A stretch of DNA of 64,000 nt, taken from contig NZ_POVU01000007.1 in NCBI RefSeq assembly GCF_003261585.1, forward strand, positions 124,001 through 188,000, given 5' to 3'. Positions 1 to 9,294 of this stretch are shown piece by piece. Below the pieces are notes generated by a model. That model saw only the letters and a program-made list of their open reading frames with translations. It was not told where the DNA came from and did not search any database. Every line of letters starts with the position of its first letter. Position 1 is the first letter of the stretch. Source of the DNA: Acinetobacter sp. MB5. Lineage in GTDB: Bacteria; Pseudomonadota; Gammaproteobacteria; Pseudomonadales; Moraxellaceae. A program made the position numbers and the translations under genes.

Positions 1-1749
1 AATCTGCCTGCACGTGTACCAAATATTTTGCTCAATGGTACGACAGGGATTGCGGTGGGGATGGCAACTGATATTCCGCCACACAATTTACGTGAAGTGA
101 TTAAAGGCACCATTGCCCTGATTCGTAACCCGAATTTGACTGATGAAAAAGTTGCAGAATATATTCCAGGCCCTGATCTGCCAACCAAAGCAGAAATTAT
201 TACCCCGCCAGATGAATTATTAAAAATCCAAACCTCTGGTCGTGGTAGTTACCGTATGCGTGCCGTGTATACGATTGAAAAAAATGAAATTGTGATCACT
301 GATTTGCCGTATCAGGTGTCAGGTTCAAAAGTCGTCACGCAAATCGCAGACCAAATGCTGGCGAAAAAATTACCGTTGGTGTCCGACATTCGTGATGAAT
401 CGGATCACCAGAACCCAACCCGTTTGGTGATTGTACTGCGCTCGAACCGTGTCGATGCTGAACAGGTGATGAGTCACTTGTTTGCAACGACGGATCTGGA
501 ATCGAGCTATCGAGTCAATTTAAACATGATCGGGGCAGATGGTCGTCCACAGGTCAAATCGATTCGTAAAATCCTGCTGGAATGGATTGAAATCCGTAAA
601 GCAACCGTGACACGCCGTTTGCAATATCATCTCAATAAAATCGAAAAACGCTTGCATATTTTGGCTGGTTTGCTCATTGCATATTTAGATATCGATACGG
701 TCATTCAAATCATTCGTGAAGCTGATCAGCCTAAAGTAGCGCTCATGGAGCAGCTAAATGTCGATGAAATTCAGGCTGAAGCAATTCTTGAACTGAAATT
801 ACGTCAATTGGCAAAACTAGAAGAAATGCAAATTCGCCAAGAGCAGGATGAACTTTCTGCCAAAGCTGCGATTATTCGAGAGCAATTGGCGAATCCTGAG
901 TCATTGAAAAACCTCGTGATTAATGAACTTAAGGAAGATGCGAAAAAATTTGGTGATGAGCGTCGTTCTGCCATTGTGCAACGTGCAGAAGCCGTGCAAA
1001 TTAAAGAACAAGATTTGATGCCTGCCGAAGCAGTTACGGTGGTCTTGTCAGAAGCAGGTTGGATTCGTGCTGCAAAAGGTGCAGAGGTCGATGCTGAAAA
1101 TCTCAATTACCGCGCAGGCGATCAGTACTTAAGTCATGCTGTTGGTAAGAGCAATCAGCGGGTCTATATCATGGATCAGACAGGGCGTAGTTATGCTTTG
1201 CCAATCAATAGCTTGCCATCGGCACGGGGGTTGGGTGAGCCGTTAAGCTCAAAACTTGCACCTGCTAATGGAGTCTCATTTACTCAGGTCTTGATTGCGG
1301 ATGATCAGCAAGAGATATTGGCTGCAAGTAATGCGGGCTATGGGTTTAAAACACAAGCCAATGCACTGGATACCAATGCTAAAGCAGGTAAGGCTTTCTT
1401 GACAGTTCCTGATCAGGCACAAGTTTTGCCACTCATGGACATTCAACAAAACAGTCATGTTGCTTTGCTAAGCTCAGCAGGGCGCGTCTTGATTGTTGAC
1501 CTACAGGAGTTGCCTGTTTTAAATAAAGGTAAAGGAAACAAACTGATACAACTTCAAGACAATGAAATTGTTGTAGATATGCAATTATTAAATTTATCTG
1601 ATGTACTTCAGGTCGTTGCAGGACAACAACAATTGAAACTTAAAGGCGATGACTTACAAAAATATCTTGGAAAACGTGCTTCCAAAGGACAGCTTTTACC
1701 ACGTGGTTATCAAAAAGCAAATAAACTCATAGTTCAGACATTGATCTAG
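1..1749 (+). CDS. parC: DNA topoisomerase IV subunit A, 5'-truncated by window edge
   Basis: This is the ParC subunit of topoisomerase IV, the type II enzyme that unlinks daughter chromosomes. The frame is open from base 1, so the N-terminus with the active-site tyrosine lies outside the window and about 582 residues remain. The visible part begins in the conserved stretch [20 protein letters not shown] and continues with DESDHENPTR-like and NRVD...[11 protein letters not shown] segments, which match ParC better than GyrA. The C-terminal third is the beta-pinwheel DNA-wrapping domain, with [16 protein letters not shown] and KGKGNKLI repeats. It ends in TAG at 1747-1749. No frameshift is visible. 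ParC rather than GyrA is my reading, from the shortened C-terminal domain that lacks the GyrA box. Confidence 0.95.
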   Translation, partial: NLPARVPNILLNGTTGIAVGMATDIPPHNLREVIKGTIALIRNPNLTDEKVAEYIPGPDLPTKAEIITPPDELLKIQTSGRGSYRMRAVYTIEKNEIVITDLPYQVSGSKVVTQIADQMLAKKLPLVSDIRDESDHQNPTRLVIVLRSNRVDAEQVMSHLFATTDLESSYRVNLNMIGADGRPQVKSIRKILLEWIEIRKATVTRRLQYHLNKIEKRLHILAGLLIAYLDIDTVIQIIREADQPKVALMEQLNVDEIQAEAILELKLRQLAKLEEMQIRQEQDELSAKAAIIREQLANPESLKNLVINELKEDAKKFGDERRSAIVQRAEAVQIKEQDLMPAEAVTVVLSEAGWIRAAKGAEVDAENLNYRAGDQYLSHAVGKSNQRVYIMDQTGRSYALPINSLPSARGLGEPLSSKLAPANGVSFTQVLIADDQQEILAASNAGYGFKTQANALDTNAKAGKAFLTVPDQAQVLPLMDIQQNSHVALLSSAGRVLIVDLQELPVLNKGKGNKLIQLQDNEIVVDMQLLNLSDVLQVVAGQQQLKLKGDDLQKYLGKRASKGQLLPRGYQKANKLIVQTLI

Positions 1750-1881
1750 TAAGCCAATTTTGAAATACGTTATATATGCTATTGTGGAAGCAAAAGCGCG
1801 TTGGGCATAAGAAACTCAACAATCAGCCACATAGCATACAACGCGATCAGATAGGATTACAGATTGGAGATTAAAAGCATT

Positions 1882-3561
1882 ATGGAAAAAATTTGGATTA
1901 ATGAATACAAAAAAACAGGTATTCCCGAAACGGTTGAATTGCCATCCGAAAATACTTCCTTAATTGATATTTTTGAACGTAATTTTCAAAAATACGGTTC
2001 TCGAGATGCTTTTATTTTCATGGATAAAACCATTACTTATGCTGATGTTGAGCGTGAGAGTAAGAAGTTTGCATGTTATTTACAAAGTTTAGGTTTGGCG
2101 AAAGGTTCACGCGTTGCAGTGATGATGCCGAACGTCTTTCAATACCCGATTGTCAGTTTAGGGATTTTCCGTGCAGGATTGATTCTAGTGAATGTCAATC
2201 CACTGTATACCGCACGCGAACTTGAGCACCAACTGAATGATGCTGGTGCAGAAGTTTTGGTGATTATTGAAAACTTTGCTTCGGTTTATCAAAAAATTAT
2301 TGGTCATACACCAGTCAAACATGTGGTTGTGGCATCGGTTGGCGATATGTTGGGACTCGTGAAAGGTAACTTGGTCAACTTTGTTTTACGTAAAGTGCGT
2401 AAACAAATTCCTGACTGGGATATTCCAGGTCATGTGCGTTTTAATACGGCATTGCATAAAGTCAGCCCAGGCCAATATAAGCGTCCAATCGTGACCATGA
2501 GCGATACTGCTGTATTGCAATATACAGGTGGTACAACAGGGGTGTCGAAAGGTGCAGAGCTAACGCATCGTAACCTGATTGCAAATATGCTGCAATGTGA
2601 CACCATGTTCCAAAGTAAATTTGGCAAGGATTCACAAGAAGTTGAGCGCCTGGTGTGTGCTTTGCCGCTCTATCATATCTTTGCGTTTACTGTATGCGAA
2701 CTTTACGGTATGTATAAAGGTTTCAGTAACTTACTGATTCCAAACCCACGTGATTTACCAGCGCTTACTAAAGAACTTGCCAAGTTCAAACCCACGATTT
2801 TCCCTGCGGTAAATACCTTGTTTAATGCTCTAGTGAATAATGATGGTTTCCGTCAGCTCGATCATAGCCAAATGAAACTGGCGCTAGGTGGCGGTATGGC
2901 AGTGTTGCCTTCGACTGCGGAAGCATGGAAAAAGTTGACAGGAATCATTATCCATGAAGGGTATGGTTTGTCTGAAACTTCTCCAGTGGCAACCTTTAAC
3001 CCGCCTGCATCTTCAGAGTTCAGTGGAACAATCGGGATTCCATTACCTGCAACTGAGGTGGCAATTTTAGATGATGATGGCAACCAAGTTGCATTGGGTG
3101 AACAAGGCGAGATTTCGATTCGTGGCCCACAGGTCATGAAGGGCTATTGGAACCGCCCAGATGAAACGGCAAAAACCATGACAGCAGATGGCTTCTTCCG
3201 TACTGGTGATATTGGTGTGATGAATGATCGCGGTTTTATTAAAATCGTGGATCGTAAAAAAGACATGATTTTGGTATCAGGTTTTAACGTTTATCCTGCT
3301 GAAATCGAGGAAGTTGTTGCCAAACATCCAAAAGTTTTGGAAGTCGCTGCGATTGGCGTACCAGATGAGAAATCAGGTGAAGTGCCAAAACTCTTTGTCG
3401 TGAAGAAAGATCCAAGTCTAACGACAGAAGAATTGTTGGCTTATGCAAAAGACAACTTAACAGGTTATAAACGTCCACGTTATGTGGAATTTATGGATGA
3501 ATTGCCAAAATCGAATGTCGGTAAAATCTTGCGTAAAGACTTGCGTAATAAAACCAAATAA
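1882..3561 (+). CDS. fadD: Long-chain-fatty-acid--CoA ligase
   Basis: This acyl-CoA synthetase activates long-chain fatty acids via an acyl-adenylate before beta-oxidation. The protein has 559 residues, about the usual FadD length. Motifs in order are the AMP-binding P-loop YTGGTTGVSKGA (about residue 214), YGLSETSP (about 361), the GFFRTGDIG motif (about 436) and the C-terminal PKSNVGKILRKDLR with the catalytic lysine. An in-frame upstream extension from 1864 exists. I chose ATG 1882 because MEKIWINEY aligns with the known FadD N-terminus and TTGGAGA lies about 11 bases upstream. It follows parC at 130 bp and ends at a perfect palindromic terminator. Confidence 0.93.
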   Translation: MEKIWINEYKKTGIPETVELPSENTSLIDIFERNFQKYGSRDAFIFMDKTITYADVERESKKFACYLQSLGLAKGSRVAVMMPNVFQYPIVSLGIFRAGLILVNVNPLYTARELEHQLNDAGAEVLVIIENFASVYQKIIGHTPVKHVVVASVGDMLGLVKGNLVNFVLRKVRKQIPDWDIPGHVRFNTALHKVSPGQYKRPIVTMSDTAVLQYTGGTTGVSKGAELTHRNLIANMLQCDTMFQSKFGKDSQEVERLVCALPLYHIFAFTVCELYGMYKGFSNLLIPNPRDLPALTKELAKFKPTIFPAVNTLFNALVNNDGFRQLDHSQMKLALGGGMAVLPSTAEAWKKLTGIIIHEGYGLSETSPVATFNPPASSEFSGTIGIPLPATEVAILDDDGNQVALGEQGEISIRGPQVMKGYWNRPDETAKTMTADGFFRTGDIGVMNDRGFIKIVDRKKDMILVSGFNVYPAEIEEVVAKHPKVLEVAAIGVPDEKSGEVPKLFVVKKDPSLTTEELLAYAKDNLTGYKRPRYVEFMDELPKSNVGKILRKDLRNKTK

Positions 3562-3577
3562 CGCATTTTCCTGTTGA

Positions 3578-3608
3578 AAATAAGACCGAAATTTCGGTCT
3601 TATTTTTT
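3578..3608. terminator. Bidirectional terminator between convergent genes
   Basis: A perfect 28-base palindrome (arms AAATAAGACCGAAA and its complement, 3578-3605) is followed by a T run. It lies between the fadD stop and the stop of the convergent membrane protein gene, so it can end transcripts from both sides. Confidence 0.85.
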
Positions 3609-3986
3609 TGGTTGCAGCATGAGTTTGTCTAAATAAGGACGTGCCATATAAATAATGATCAGGAAAGGGAGCATGCCGACCATTTGCAAACGTAGATTTT
3701 TAAGCTGCAATGTTCCAAAAGTCAGGTAATTATCAATGACGCAGTATAACGCCGTTAAAACGAGCCAGAGCCAAATCGACCAACGTTTAATGCCAACAGC
3801 ATAAAAGGCTATGGTGAGCATGACAAATGTACCGAGCGTCGATTGCCAGGTCATATTGGCACAAATGGTGGTAATCAGTAAGGACATGATCGGCAAAACA
3901 ATTTTGAGAATGCGATCAACACGCTTTTGGGCGAGGGCTTGTTGAGAAAGGGCATCTAACAGAGTTTGTTGATCTTGATTGACCAT
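3600..3986 (-). CDS. Small integral membrane protein of unknown function
   Basis: I do not recognise the family. From ATG 3986 the protein has 128 residues. A short polar N-terminus (MVNQDQQTLLDALSQQALAQ) is followed by about four hydrophobic segments, including IVLPIMSLLITTICANM, TFVMLTIAFYAVGI, WLWLVLTALYCVI and GMLPFLIIIYMA, and a basic tail ending LQPKK. An in-frame extension to 4040 is possible but is rich in aromatic and charged residues without a signal, so I prefer the internal start. It converges on fadD and shares its terminator, and it is divergent from the MAPEG gene. It is probably an inner-membrane protein. Confidence 0.65.
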   Translation of the reverse strand: MVNQDQQTLLDALSQQALAQKRVDRILKIVLPIMSLLITTICANMTWQSTLGTFVMLTIAFYAVGIKRWSIWLWLVLTALYCVIDNYLTFGTLQLKNLRLQMVGMLPFLIIIYMARPYLDKLMLQPKK

Positions 3987-4093
3987 TCGCGTGTCCACAT
4001 TTGCATAATAGAAAGCTCTATATTTAACAAAAAAAATCACGGAAAAGCCATGCTATGATGTGGACTTGTCTAATTTCAATAAGAGAAAAATTC

Positions 4094-4492
4094 ATGCAAA
4101 GCATCAGTGGAGTTATTTATCTAATTTTGACTGCATGTTTATTGCCTTATGCATTTGCCTTTATTGCTAAAGCCGCAGGTGGATTTAAATTCAAAGATAA
4201 TCAAAATCCGCGTGAATTTTTAGCCAAGACCACAGGTTTGGCTGCAAGAGCCAATGCAGCTCAGCAAAATAGCTTCGAAAGTTTGCCATTATTTTTAGCT
4301 TCTGTCCTGATGGCTGAATACATGGTGATGAATCAAGCCATGATTATGACCCTAGGGATCGCTTATATTGTTTTTCGTGTTTTGTATGGTATTTGTTATT
4401 TGGCAAATTGGGCAACGCTACGTTCAATTATGTGGTTTTTCTCGATGGTTTGCCCGATTTTATTGTTGATATTTACCATTCGTCTACTGTAA
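4094..4492 (+). CDS. MAPEG family membrane protein
   Basis: This is a 132-residue, four-helix protein of the MAPEG family (membrane-associated proteins in eicosanoid and glutathione metabolism). The family signature region NPREFLAKTTGLAARANAAQQNSFESLPLF contains the conserved R-A-x-x-A-x-x-N-x-x-E pattern, followed by hydrophobic helices and a YLANWATLRS loop. ATG 4094 is used because AAGAGAA precedes it by a few bases and the upstream in-frame extension is unlike the family. The bacterial members have no settled role. A glutathione-dependent activity in the inner membrane is inference from the family only. Confidence 0.82.
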   Translation: MQSISGVIYLILTACLLPYAFAFIAKAAGGFKFKDNQNPREFLAKTTGLAARANAAQQNSFESLPLFLASVLMAEYMVMNQAMIMTLGIAYIVFRVLYGICYLANWATLRSIMWFFSMVCPILLLIFTIRLL

Positions 4493-4530
4493 GCCTGTTG
4501 AATATTTTTCCCATCAAATCATGTGACATG

Positions 4531-4536
4531 TATAAT
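4531..4536 (+). promoter_or_regulatory. Candidate -10 box for ppa
   Basis: A perfect TATAAT lies 70 bases before the ppa start codon. No good -35 hexamer sits 17 bases upstream, so this is a moderate call. Confidence 0.45.
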
Positions 4537-4605
4537 TGTGCGCATGATAAAACTTGAGTTCTATACTCAATTTTTTCAATTTGTTTCTATTTAAAGAGTA
4601 TTGTC

Positions 4606-5133
4606 ATGAGCTACAACAATATCCCTGCTGGTAAAGATGCACCAAATGATATCTATGTGATCATTGAAATCCCAGCAAACGCTGCACCAATTAAGTACGA
4701 AATCGATAAAGATTCTGATGCATTGTTTGTAGACCGTTTCATGGGTACAGCAATGTTCTACCCAGCAAACTATGGTTATGTGCCAAATACGTTGTCAGAA
4801 GATGGTGATCCATTAGACGTATTGGTTGTAACTCCACATCCAGTTGCTGCAGGTTCTGTGATTCGCTGTCGCCCAGTGGGTAAATTGAATATGGAAGATG
4901 ACGGTGGTATTGATGCGAAACTTATCGCTGTACCACATGACAAATTGTCTCCTTTGTACAAAGATGTTCAAGAATATACTGATCTTCCAAAATTGTTGAT
5001 CAGCCAAGTTGAACATTTCTTTGCACATTACAAAGATTTAGAGCCTGGTAAATGGGTCAAAATCTCGGGTTGGGAAGGTGCAGATGTTGCAAAAGCTGAA
5101 GTTGTAAAAGCAATTGAAGCTGCTAAAAAATAA
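4606..5133 (+). CDS. ppa: Inorganic pyrophosphatase
   Basis: This soluble family I pyrophosphatase hydrolyses PPi to two phosphates and so pulls biosynthetic reactions forward. At 175 residues it is the normal bacterial length. The N-terminal [20 protein letters not shown] and the metal-binding signature DGDPLDVLV (aspartates near residues 66, 68 and 71) are intact, as is the [17 protein letters not shown] segment near the end. The start ATG follows AAAGAGTATTGTC. It is a single gene with its own promoter and a strong terminator. Confidence 0.97.
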   Translation: MSYNNIPAGKDAPNDIYVIIEIPANAAPIKYEIDKDSDALFVDRFMGTAMFYPANYGYVPNTLSEDGDPLDVLVVTPHPVAAGSVIRCRPVGKLNMEDDGGIDAKLIAVPHDKLSPLYKDVQEYTDLPKLLISQVEHFFAHYKDLEPGKWVKISGWEGADVAKAEVVKAIEAAKK

Positions 5134-5181
5134 ATGATTTTTGCTCATTATGATGAGCAAATTAATTTTATTTTGCTGCAT

Positions 5182-5216
5182 AAAAAAACCTACACTTTAA
5201 AGTGTAGGTTTTTTTT
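5182..5216. terminator. Terminator after ppa and oprD (convergent)
   Basis: Perfect 17-base arms (AAAAAAACCTACACTTT and complement, 5182-5198 and 5199-5215) lie between the two convergent genes. An A run on one side and a T run on the other make it bidirectional. Confidence 0.85.
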
Positions 5217-5237
5217 ATTCGTATTAATCAGTCATGA

Positions 5238-6542
5238 TTAAAAGAATTTAATTGGAATGTCTAGGAAGATACGAGTTTCGTTGGTATCAGGCATATAGAT
5301 AGCGGCATAAGAGTCGCTATTACGATAGATTGACTCGCGTAGACGTAAGCTCACACCTTTAGCAAAACCAGATTGAACAGTGTATTTAAACTGGTTAAAG
5401 AATTCACTTTCTTTAGCATTTCGTGTTGTGTTAGCCGTATTGTTATATGCGTATGTGTTGATATCCCAACCATATACATAAGCTGTTGTAAATGATAGAC
5501 CAGGAACACCGAAAGCACCTAAATCAACATTATATTGTAACTGTAACGACTTCTCACCACGACCATTAAAGTCTGAAAGGTATGAGTTTGGCAAATAAAT
5601 ACTTTGGAAACCATCTGCATTTTCGCCGTAATCGTAAGCTGAGTTACCAGTACTTTGTTGGTAAGCCAACATCACAGTATGAGGGCCTTTGTTGTAGGTT
5701 GCAGAAAGCGCCCAAATGTTGTTTGAACGATCTGAAGACGTGTCATCATATTTTGAAATAGATGCACTTGCACCTTTATCCCACTCTGTGTGGTAGCCGC
5801 TTAAGTCATAAGTCAATGAGCTATCAGCACTTAATGGTTGTTTAAAGTTTACATCAGCATAATGGCGAGTTAGCGCATCTTTGCTGTCCAAACCGTAGTA
5901 AGAGCCAGAAAGTTGATCGTTAAATTTATATTTTGCACCCCAAACATAGGCACGTTTTAAATTATTTTGGTCTGTTGCAATTTGGTCAGACATTTGATCT
6001 TTGGTGAATTTACCAGCGATTACTTCTAGGTTTTTGATTTCATGGCTCGTGATTAAAGTACCTGTAAAGTATTCAGGTACCATACGTATTGTATTGCTCG
6101 CGAGTACAGGAATATCAAGAACTTGTGTACCATAAGTTAAAGTGGTATTTGATGCGCGTGCTTTAATATAAGCACCACCACGTGCCCATTGGTTATATGG
6201 ATCACTTCGATTGTCATTTTCCCAAGGAATCATTTGGTTGCCAGAGTGTTTGTTAGGCCCTAATTTAAATGAGTAATCACCAATTACACCAACTGCAACA
6301 CCGACTGTACCTTTGGTAAAGCCAGACTCAGCATTAAACATAATAGATTGAACCCAAGAGCTTGTATCATCACCTGGAGCAACATTTTTTTTATCGCGGC
6401 TGATAAAGCCGTTTCTTAGTAAAACTGATGCTGTTGCATCTTCAACAAAGCCTTTAGATTCGCTTTGTTCACTTGCGTATGCGGAAGATATTAAAGTTGC
6501 CTGAATTAAAACTGCTAAGGTGAGCTTCTGTGCTTTTAGCAT
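5238..6542 (-). CDS. oprD: OprD family outer membrane porin
   Basis: This is a substrate-specific outer-membrane channel of the OprD/Occ family. The 434-residue precursor begins with a clear signal peptide (MLKAQKLTLAVLIQATLISSAYA, cut before SEQSESKG). Then come the family's FVEDATASVLLRNGFISRD opening, alternating amphipathic strands and a final aromatic-terminated strand ending DIPIKFF. The position directly after ppa matches the A. baumannii OprD-like porin (OccAB1) as I recall it, but the exact Occ subtype and substrate cannot be read from the sequence. Basic amino acids and carbapenem entry are the usual associations of this family. A long AT-rich leader lies upstream. Confidence 0.85.
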   Translation of the reverse strand: MLKAQKLTLAVLIQATLISSAYASEQSESKGFVEDATASVLLRNGFISRDKKNVAPGDDTSSWVQSIMFNAESGFTKGTVGVAVGVIGDYSFKLGPNKHSGNQMIPWENDNRSDPYNQWARGGAYIKARASNTTLTYGTQVLDIPVLASNTIRMVPEYFTGTLITSHEIKNLEVIAGKFTKDQMSDQIATDQNNLKRAYVWGAKYKFNDQLSGSYYGLDSKDALTRHYADVNFKQPLSADSSLTYDLSGYHTEWDKGASASISKYDDTSSDRSNNIWALSATYNKGPHTVMLAYQQSTGNSAYDYGENADGFQSIYLPNSYLSDFNGRGEKSLQLQYNVDLGAFGVPGLSFTTAYVYGWDINTYAYNNTANTTRNAKESEFFNQFKYTVQSGFAKGVSLRLRESIYRNSDSYAAIYMPDTNETRIFLDIPIKFF

Positions 6543-7046
6543 TGGTTTCCCCTAAAAATAAAAAAAGACTCGTAACGCTGCCTGATACAGATCGTTACAA
6601 AGTGGTCTTTAATCTATAATAAAAAGATTGCAGGTATCAATATTATTTCATGTTTTTTTAACTAAAGTTTCATATGATTTTAATATATCTATATTTTTAA
6701 ATTTAAAACTCAAAACAAACAGATTAAAAATTATATTCATAGTGTGTAAAATGATATTCATTTTCATTTAAAAATATTAAGGCATATACTTTTCCAAATA
6801 AAACATATTATGTTATATGTATTTTGCTGAGCCGCTTGTTTTAATTCTTTTTGATTTAAATTTGTGCACTTTTTTTATACAGATAAATTTATAGAATGAA
6901 CTAAAAGTGAGCATATTCACAGGAAATTGGATGTGAATAATCCTTTATATCCATCAGGAAAGTTGGCATAGCAATTGCTAATACTGAGTGGGTTGAGAGA
7001 AATAACCAAAAAAAATCGAATTCACTGTTTGGGGAGAAACAGAGTG
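6543..7046. promoter_or_regulatory. Divergent promoter region between two porin genes
   Basis: These 504 bases are very AT-rich and hold no convincing gene. They must contain the promoters of the OprD-type porin (leftward) and the TorF-type porin (rightward). The start of the latter is preceded by GGGGAG at 7031-7036. Around 6752-6766 the string TGATATTCATTTTCA resembles a degenerate Fur half-site pair (5 of 7 symmetric positions), which I mention only as a possibility. Confidence 0.5.
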
Positions 7047-7826
7047 ATGAAGAAATTACTAACAACAGCTTTACTTGCATCAACACTTTCAACAGCAGCT
7101 ATGGCTGCTGAAGATAATACGCTAGCAGCATATGGGTTAACCTTTAGTGGTAATGTTGCATTAACTTCAGACTATCGTTTCCGAGGAATGACTCAAACGT
7201 TAAATGATCCAGCAATTCAAGGATCATTTACTTTGGCACATTCTAGCGGTTTGTATTTTTCTACTTTTGCTTCAAATGTTGATTTTGATGGTGATAATGT
7301 TCCACATTTAGAACTAGACCCATCGGTTGGTTTTACATTTACTTTACCATTCTCAGATAAAGTCAAACCAACACTTGATTTGGGTGTAGTGGAATATAAT
7401 TATCCAAGCCATACCAAAGATTGGGACTGGACAGAATTTTATGCCAAATTAACATTTGCTAGCCTTATGTTAGATGGCGACAGTTTATTTACCAATGTGA
7501 ACTATACCAATGACTGGGGTGGTTACACAGGTAGTAACGCTTGGAACTTTAATGCGAGTTACTCATTCCCAATCGCCAAAGGTTTTGGTGGAGTTCTAGG
7601 GGCTGGCTATAGTAAAGCAGATAAAGATATCTTTGGTTATGGTGATAAACAGCGTGATGACTTTGTGGACTGGAAAGCAGGTGTGACTTATGGCTTTAAA
7701 TCAGTTCCAGGGTTAACTGCTGAACTTGATGCAATTGGTAATAACTTCAGCACGACTGGTTTGCCTAATTCAGTTAAACGTGAAACAGATACAGGTGCAG
7801 TATTTACTTTAACTAAAACGTTCTAA
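7047..7826 (+). CDS. TorF family putative porin
   Basis: This is a predicted outer-membrane beta-barrel of the TorF/Gcw_chp family. The 259-residue precursor starts with a signal peptide (MKKLLTTALLASTLSTAAMA) and continues with the family hallmark FSGNVALTSDYRFRGMTQT. Repeated beta-strand segments follow, ending in the aromatic C-terminal FTLTKTF that is typical for BAM recognition. The reading frame is open further upstream to 6975, but ATG 7047 has the Shine-Dalgarno GGGGAG and starts the signal peptide, so it is the real start. Substrate unknown. It lies next to and divergent from another porin. Confidence 0.85.
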   Translation: MKKLLTTALLASTLSTAAMAAEDNTLAAYGLTFSGNVALTSDYRFRGMTQTLNDPAIQGSFTLAHSSGLYFSTFASNVDFDGDNVPHLELDPSVGFTFTLPFSDKVKPTLDLGVVEYNYPSHTKDWDWTEFYAKLTFASLMLDGDSLFTNVNYTNDWGGYTGSNAWNFNASYSFPIAKGFGGVLGAGYSKADKDIFGYGDKQRDDFVDWKAGVTYGFKSVPGLTAELDAIGNNFSTTGLPNSVKRETDTGAVFTLTKTF

Positions 7827-7847
7827 GTTGAGTGAAGTAAAGACTGT

Positions 7848-7878
7848 AAAAACCGCATGTTGATCATGCGGTTTTTTT
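7848..7878. terminator. Terminator between the TorF-type porin and comM
   Basis: The stem AAAAACCGCATG with its complement (7848-7859 and 7865-7876), a 5-base loop and a T run follow the TorF-type gene. It also serves the convergent comM. Confidence 0.85.
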
Positions 7879-7888
7879 ATGGGGGAAA

Positions 7889-8441
7889 TTAGGCTTGAAA
7901 TGGGCTTCGGTAAGAGAGTGCTTCAGACAGATGAGACGAAGTAATCAGCTCACTTTGTGCTAGGTCAGCAATGGTACGCGCTACACGCAAGACCCGATGA
8001 TAGGCTCGTGCAGATAGATTTAAGCGTTGCTGTGCCATCGCCAACATTTTTTGTGAATCAAGAGATAAAGCCGCATATTGTTCGAGTTGTTGCGGCGATA
8101 AGTGCTGATTTGTAAAACCTTGTCGCGTGATCTGTTGCTCATAGGCAGCAAGAACTCGACTACGCACGGTTGCAGAATCTTCACTTCGCTGCTGAGTCTG
8201 CAAGTCTTGTGCAGATAGTGGTGGGACATCAATATGTAAATCAATTCGATCTAACAGTGGCCCTGAAATTCGATTTTGATAACGTTTAATTGCTTCTGCA
8301 GAGCATTGACAACGACTGTCCTGATTAAAAGCATAGCCACATGGACAGGGGTTCATGGCAGCGATTAGTTGAAATTGTGCAGGAAAGGTCATTTGTCTTG
8401 CGGCCCGCGAAATTACAATTTCCTGACTTTCTAAAGGTTGA
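7889..8441 (-). pseudogene. comM: comM 3' fragment (Mg-chelatase-like AAA+ helicase), separated by transposon
   Basis: This is the C-terminal part of ComM (YifB family), the hexameric helicase that promotes branch migration during natural transformation. Read leftward from the transposon edge it encodes QPLESQEIVISRAARQ, then MTFPAQFQLIAAMNPCPCGY, the sensor-1 and Cys-rich region, and ends SYRSPFQA. It lacks its own start and promoter. Compared with ComM homologues, the segment between VGGG (end of the other fragment) and QPLES is absent. That is about 33 residues, including the Walker-B-like GVLFLDELPEF. A codon-frame stop appears at once in the transposon end, so no fusion is made. A 167-residue product from ATG 8392 is possible but unlikely to be functional. 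Confidence 0.9.
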
Positions 8442-8592
8442 TGTCAAATACAATAAAAAAAGCTACTATGAGGTTAGAAATTAGGATTTTTATGCCACTT
8501 TTTATAAAAATAGCCTCTAATCTTTACAAAATTAGACCCTACAAAGTTGCATATTACCAAAATTAGACTCTACAAAGTTGCAGAGAGCCAAA
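8442..8592. repeat. Transposon left end with TnsB-type binding repeats
   Basis: The end starts TGTCAAATACAATAAAA. Two 25-base direct repeats, at 8527-8551 and 8558-8582, differ at one base. Each runs CAAAATTAGAC, then C or T, then CTACAAAGTTGCA, with a 31-base period. A degenerate third copy may lie near 8505-8527. Arrays like this are the usual binding sites of the TnsB transposase. The last copy abuts the tnsA start, so TnsB binding could also repress the transposition operon. Confidence 0.75.
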
Positions 8593-9294
8593 ATGCCAAT
8601 TAAAGATGATTTTAAACCCGTCCGAAAACCTAAGCCTGTTTATGGCAGTGTCTCAGGTTATTATGCTTTTAGAGGTGAAGACACAATTTGGTTTGAATCT
8701 ACGTTAGAGCGAGATTTATTACAAAAGTTAGAATTTAATGTAAATGTTATGCAAGTTGTCAGTCAGCCTGTAGAAATTCCATATCGTACAAATTTAGACA
8801 ATCTTTCAACGTATACGCCTGATTTTTTAGTGCAATTTTATGAAACTAAATGCTATCAACCACCTTTGTTAATTGAAGTGAAGCCTATACAGAAATTGAA
8901 AAAAGACTGGACTATTTTAAAGCCAAAATTAAAAGCTGGTCTTGGATATGCTCATGAGCATGGCTGGAATTTTAAAATTTATGATGAAAAACGCATTAGA
9001 GATCAATTATTAGCAAATATTCAGTTTCTTAAGCGCTATAAGAATGCAGATTTTCCTAAGGATGAAACTATTCGGATTCTAGATAGATTGGAAGAATTCG
9101 GAGTCAATTGTGTAAATGGCTTAGCAAGTAGCCTATATAAATCTGATCAAAAAGTTTTACAAATGATAGCTCATATCTGGTTTCTAATTGAAAAGAAATT
9201 CATTTGTTGTGATTTAACACAGCCACTTAAACCAACAACGGTGATATGGGTAAATAATGATCTGAAAAATTATATAAATTTTGAGGGCTTATGA
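8593..9294 (+). CDS. tnsA: TnsA-like transposon endonuclease (TniC)
   Basis: This is the restriction-endonuclease-like subunit that, with TnsB, cuts the 5' ends of a Tn7-type element and makes cut-and-paste transposition possible. From ATG 8593 it has 233 residues. The catalytic core is visible: FESTLERD (Glu about 35), YTPDFLV (Asp about 77) and LIEVKP (Glu 95, Lys 97), followed by the winged C-terminal part. I chose ATG 8593, preceded by GCAGAGAG, over the in-frame TTG 8578 that lies inside a TnsB repeat. The gene overlaps tnsB by 4 bases. In Tn6022 nomenclature this is tniC. Confidence 0.88.
   Translation: MPIKDDFKPVRKPKPVYGSVSGYYAFRGEDTIWFESTLERDLLQKLEFNVNVMQVVSQPVEIPYRTNLDNLSTYTPDFLVQFYETKCYQPPLLIEVKPIQKLKKDWTILKPKLKAGLGYAHEHGWNFKIYDEKRIRDQLLANIQFLKRYKNADFPKDETIRILDRLEEFGVNCVNGLASSLYKSDQKVLQMIAHIWFLIEKKFICCDLTQPLKPTTVIWVNNDLKNYINFEGL

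Noticed and set aside
804..1106. A 100-codon minus-strand frame inside parC.
   Set aside because: It is a shadow of the coding frame of a conserved gene and resembles no protein.
6752..6766. Fur box between the two porin genes.
   Set aside because: Only 5 of 7 symmetric positions match in very AT-rich DNA. It is mentioned in the region entry but not called.
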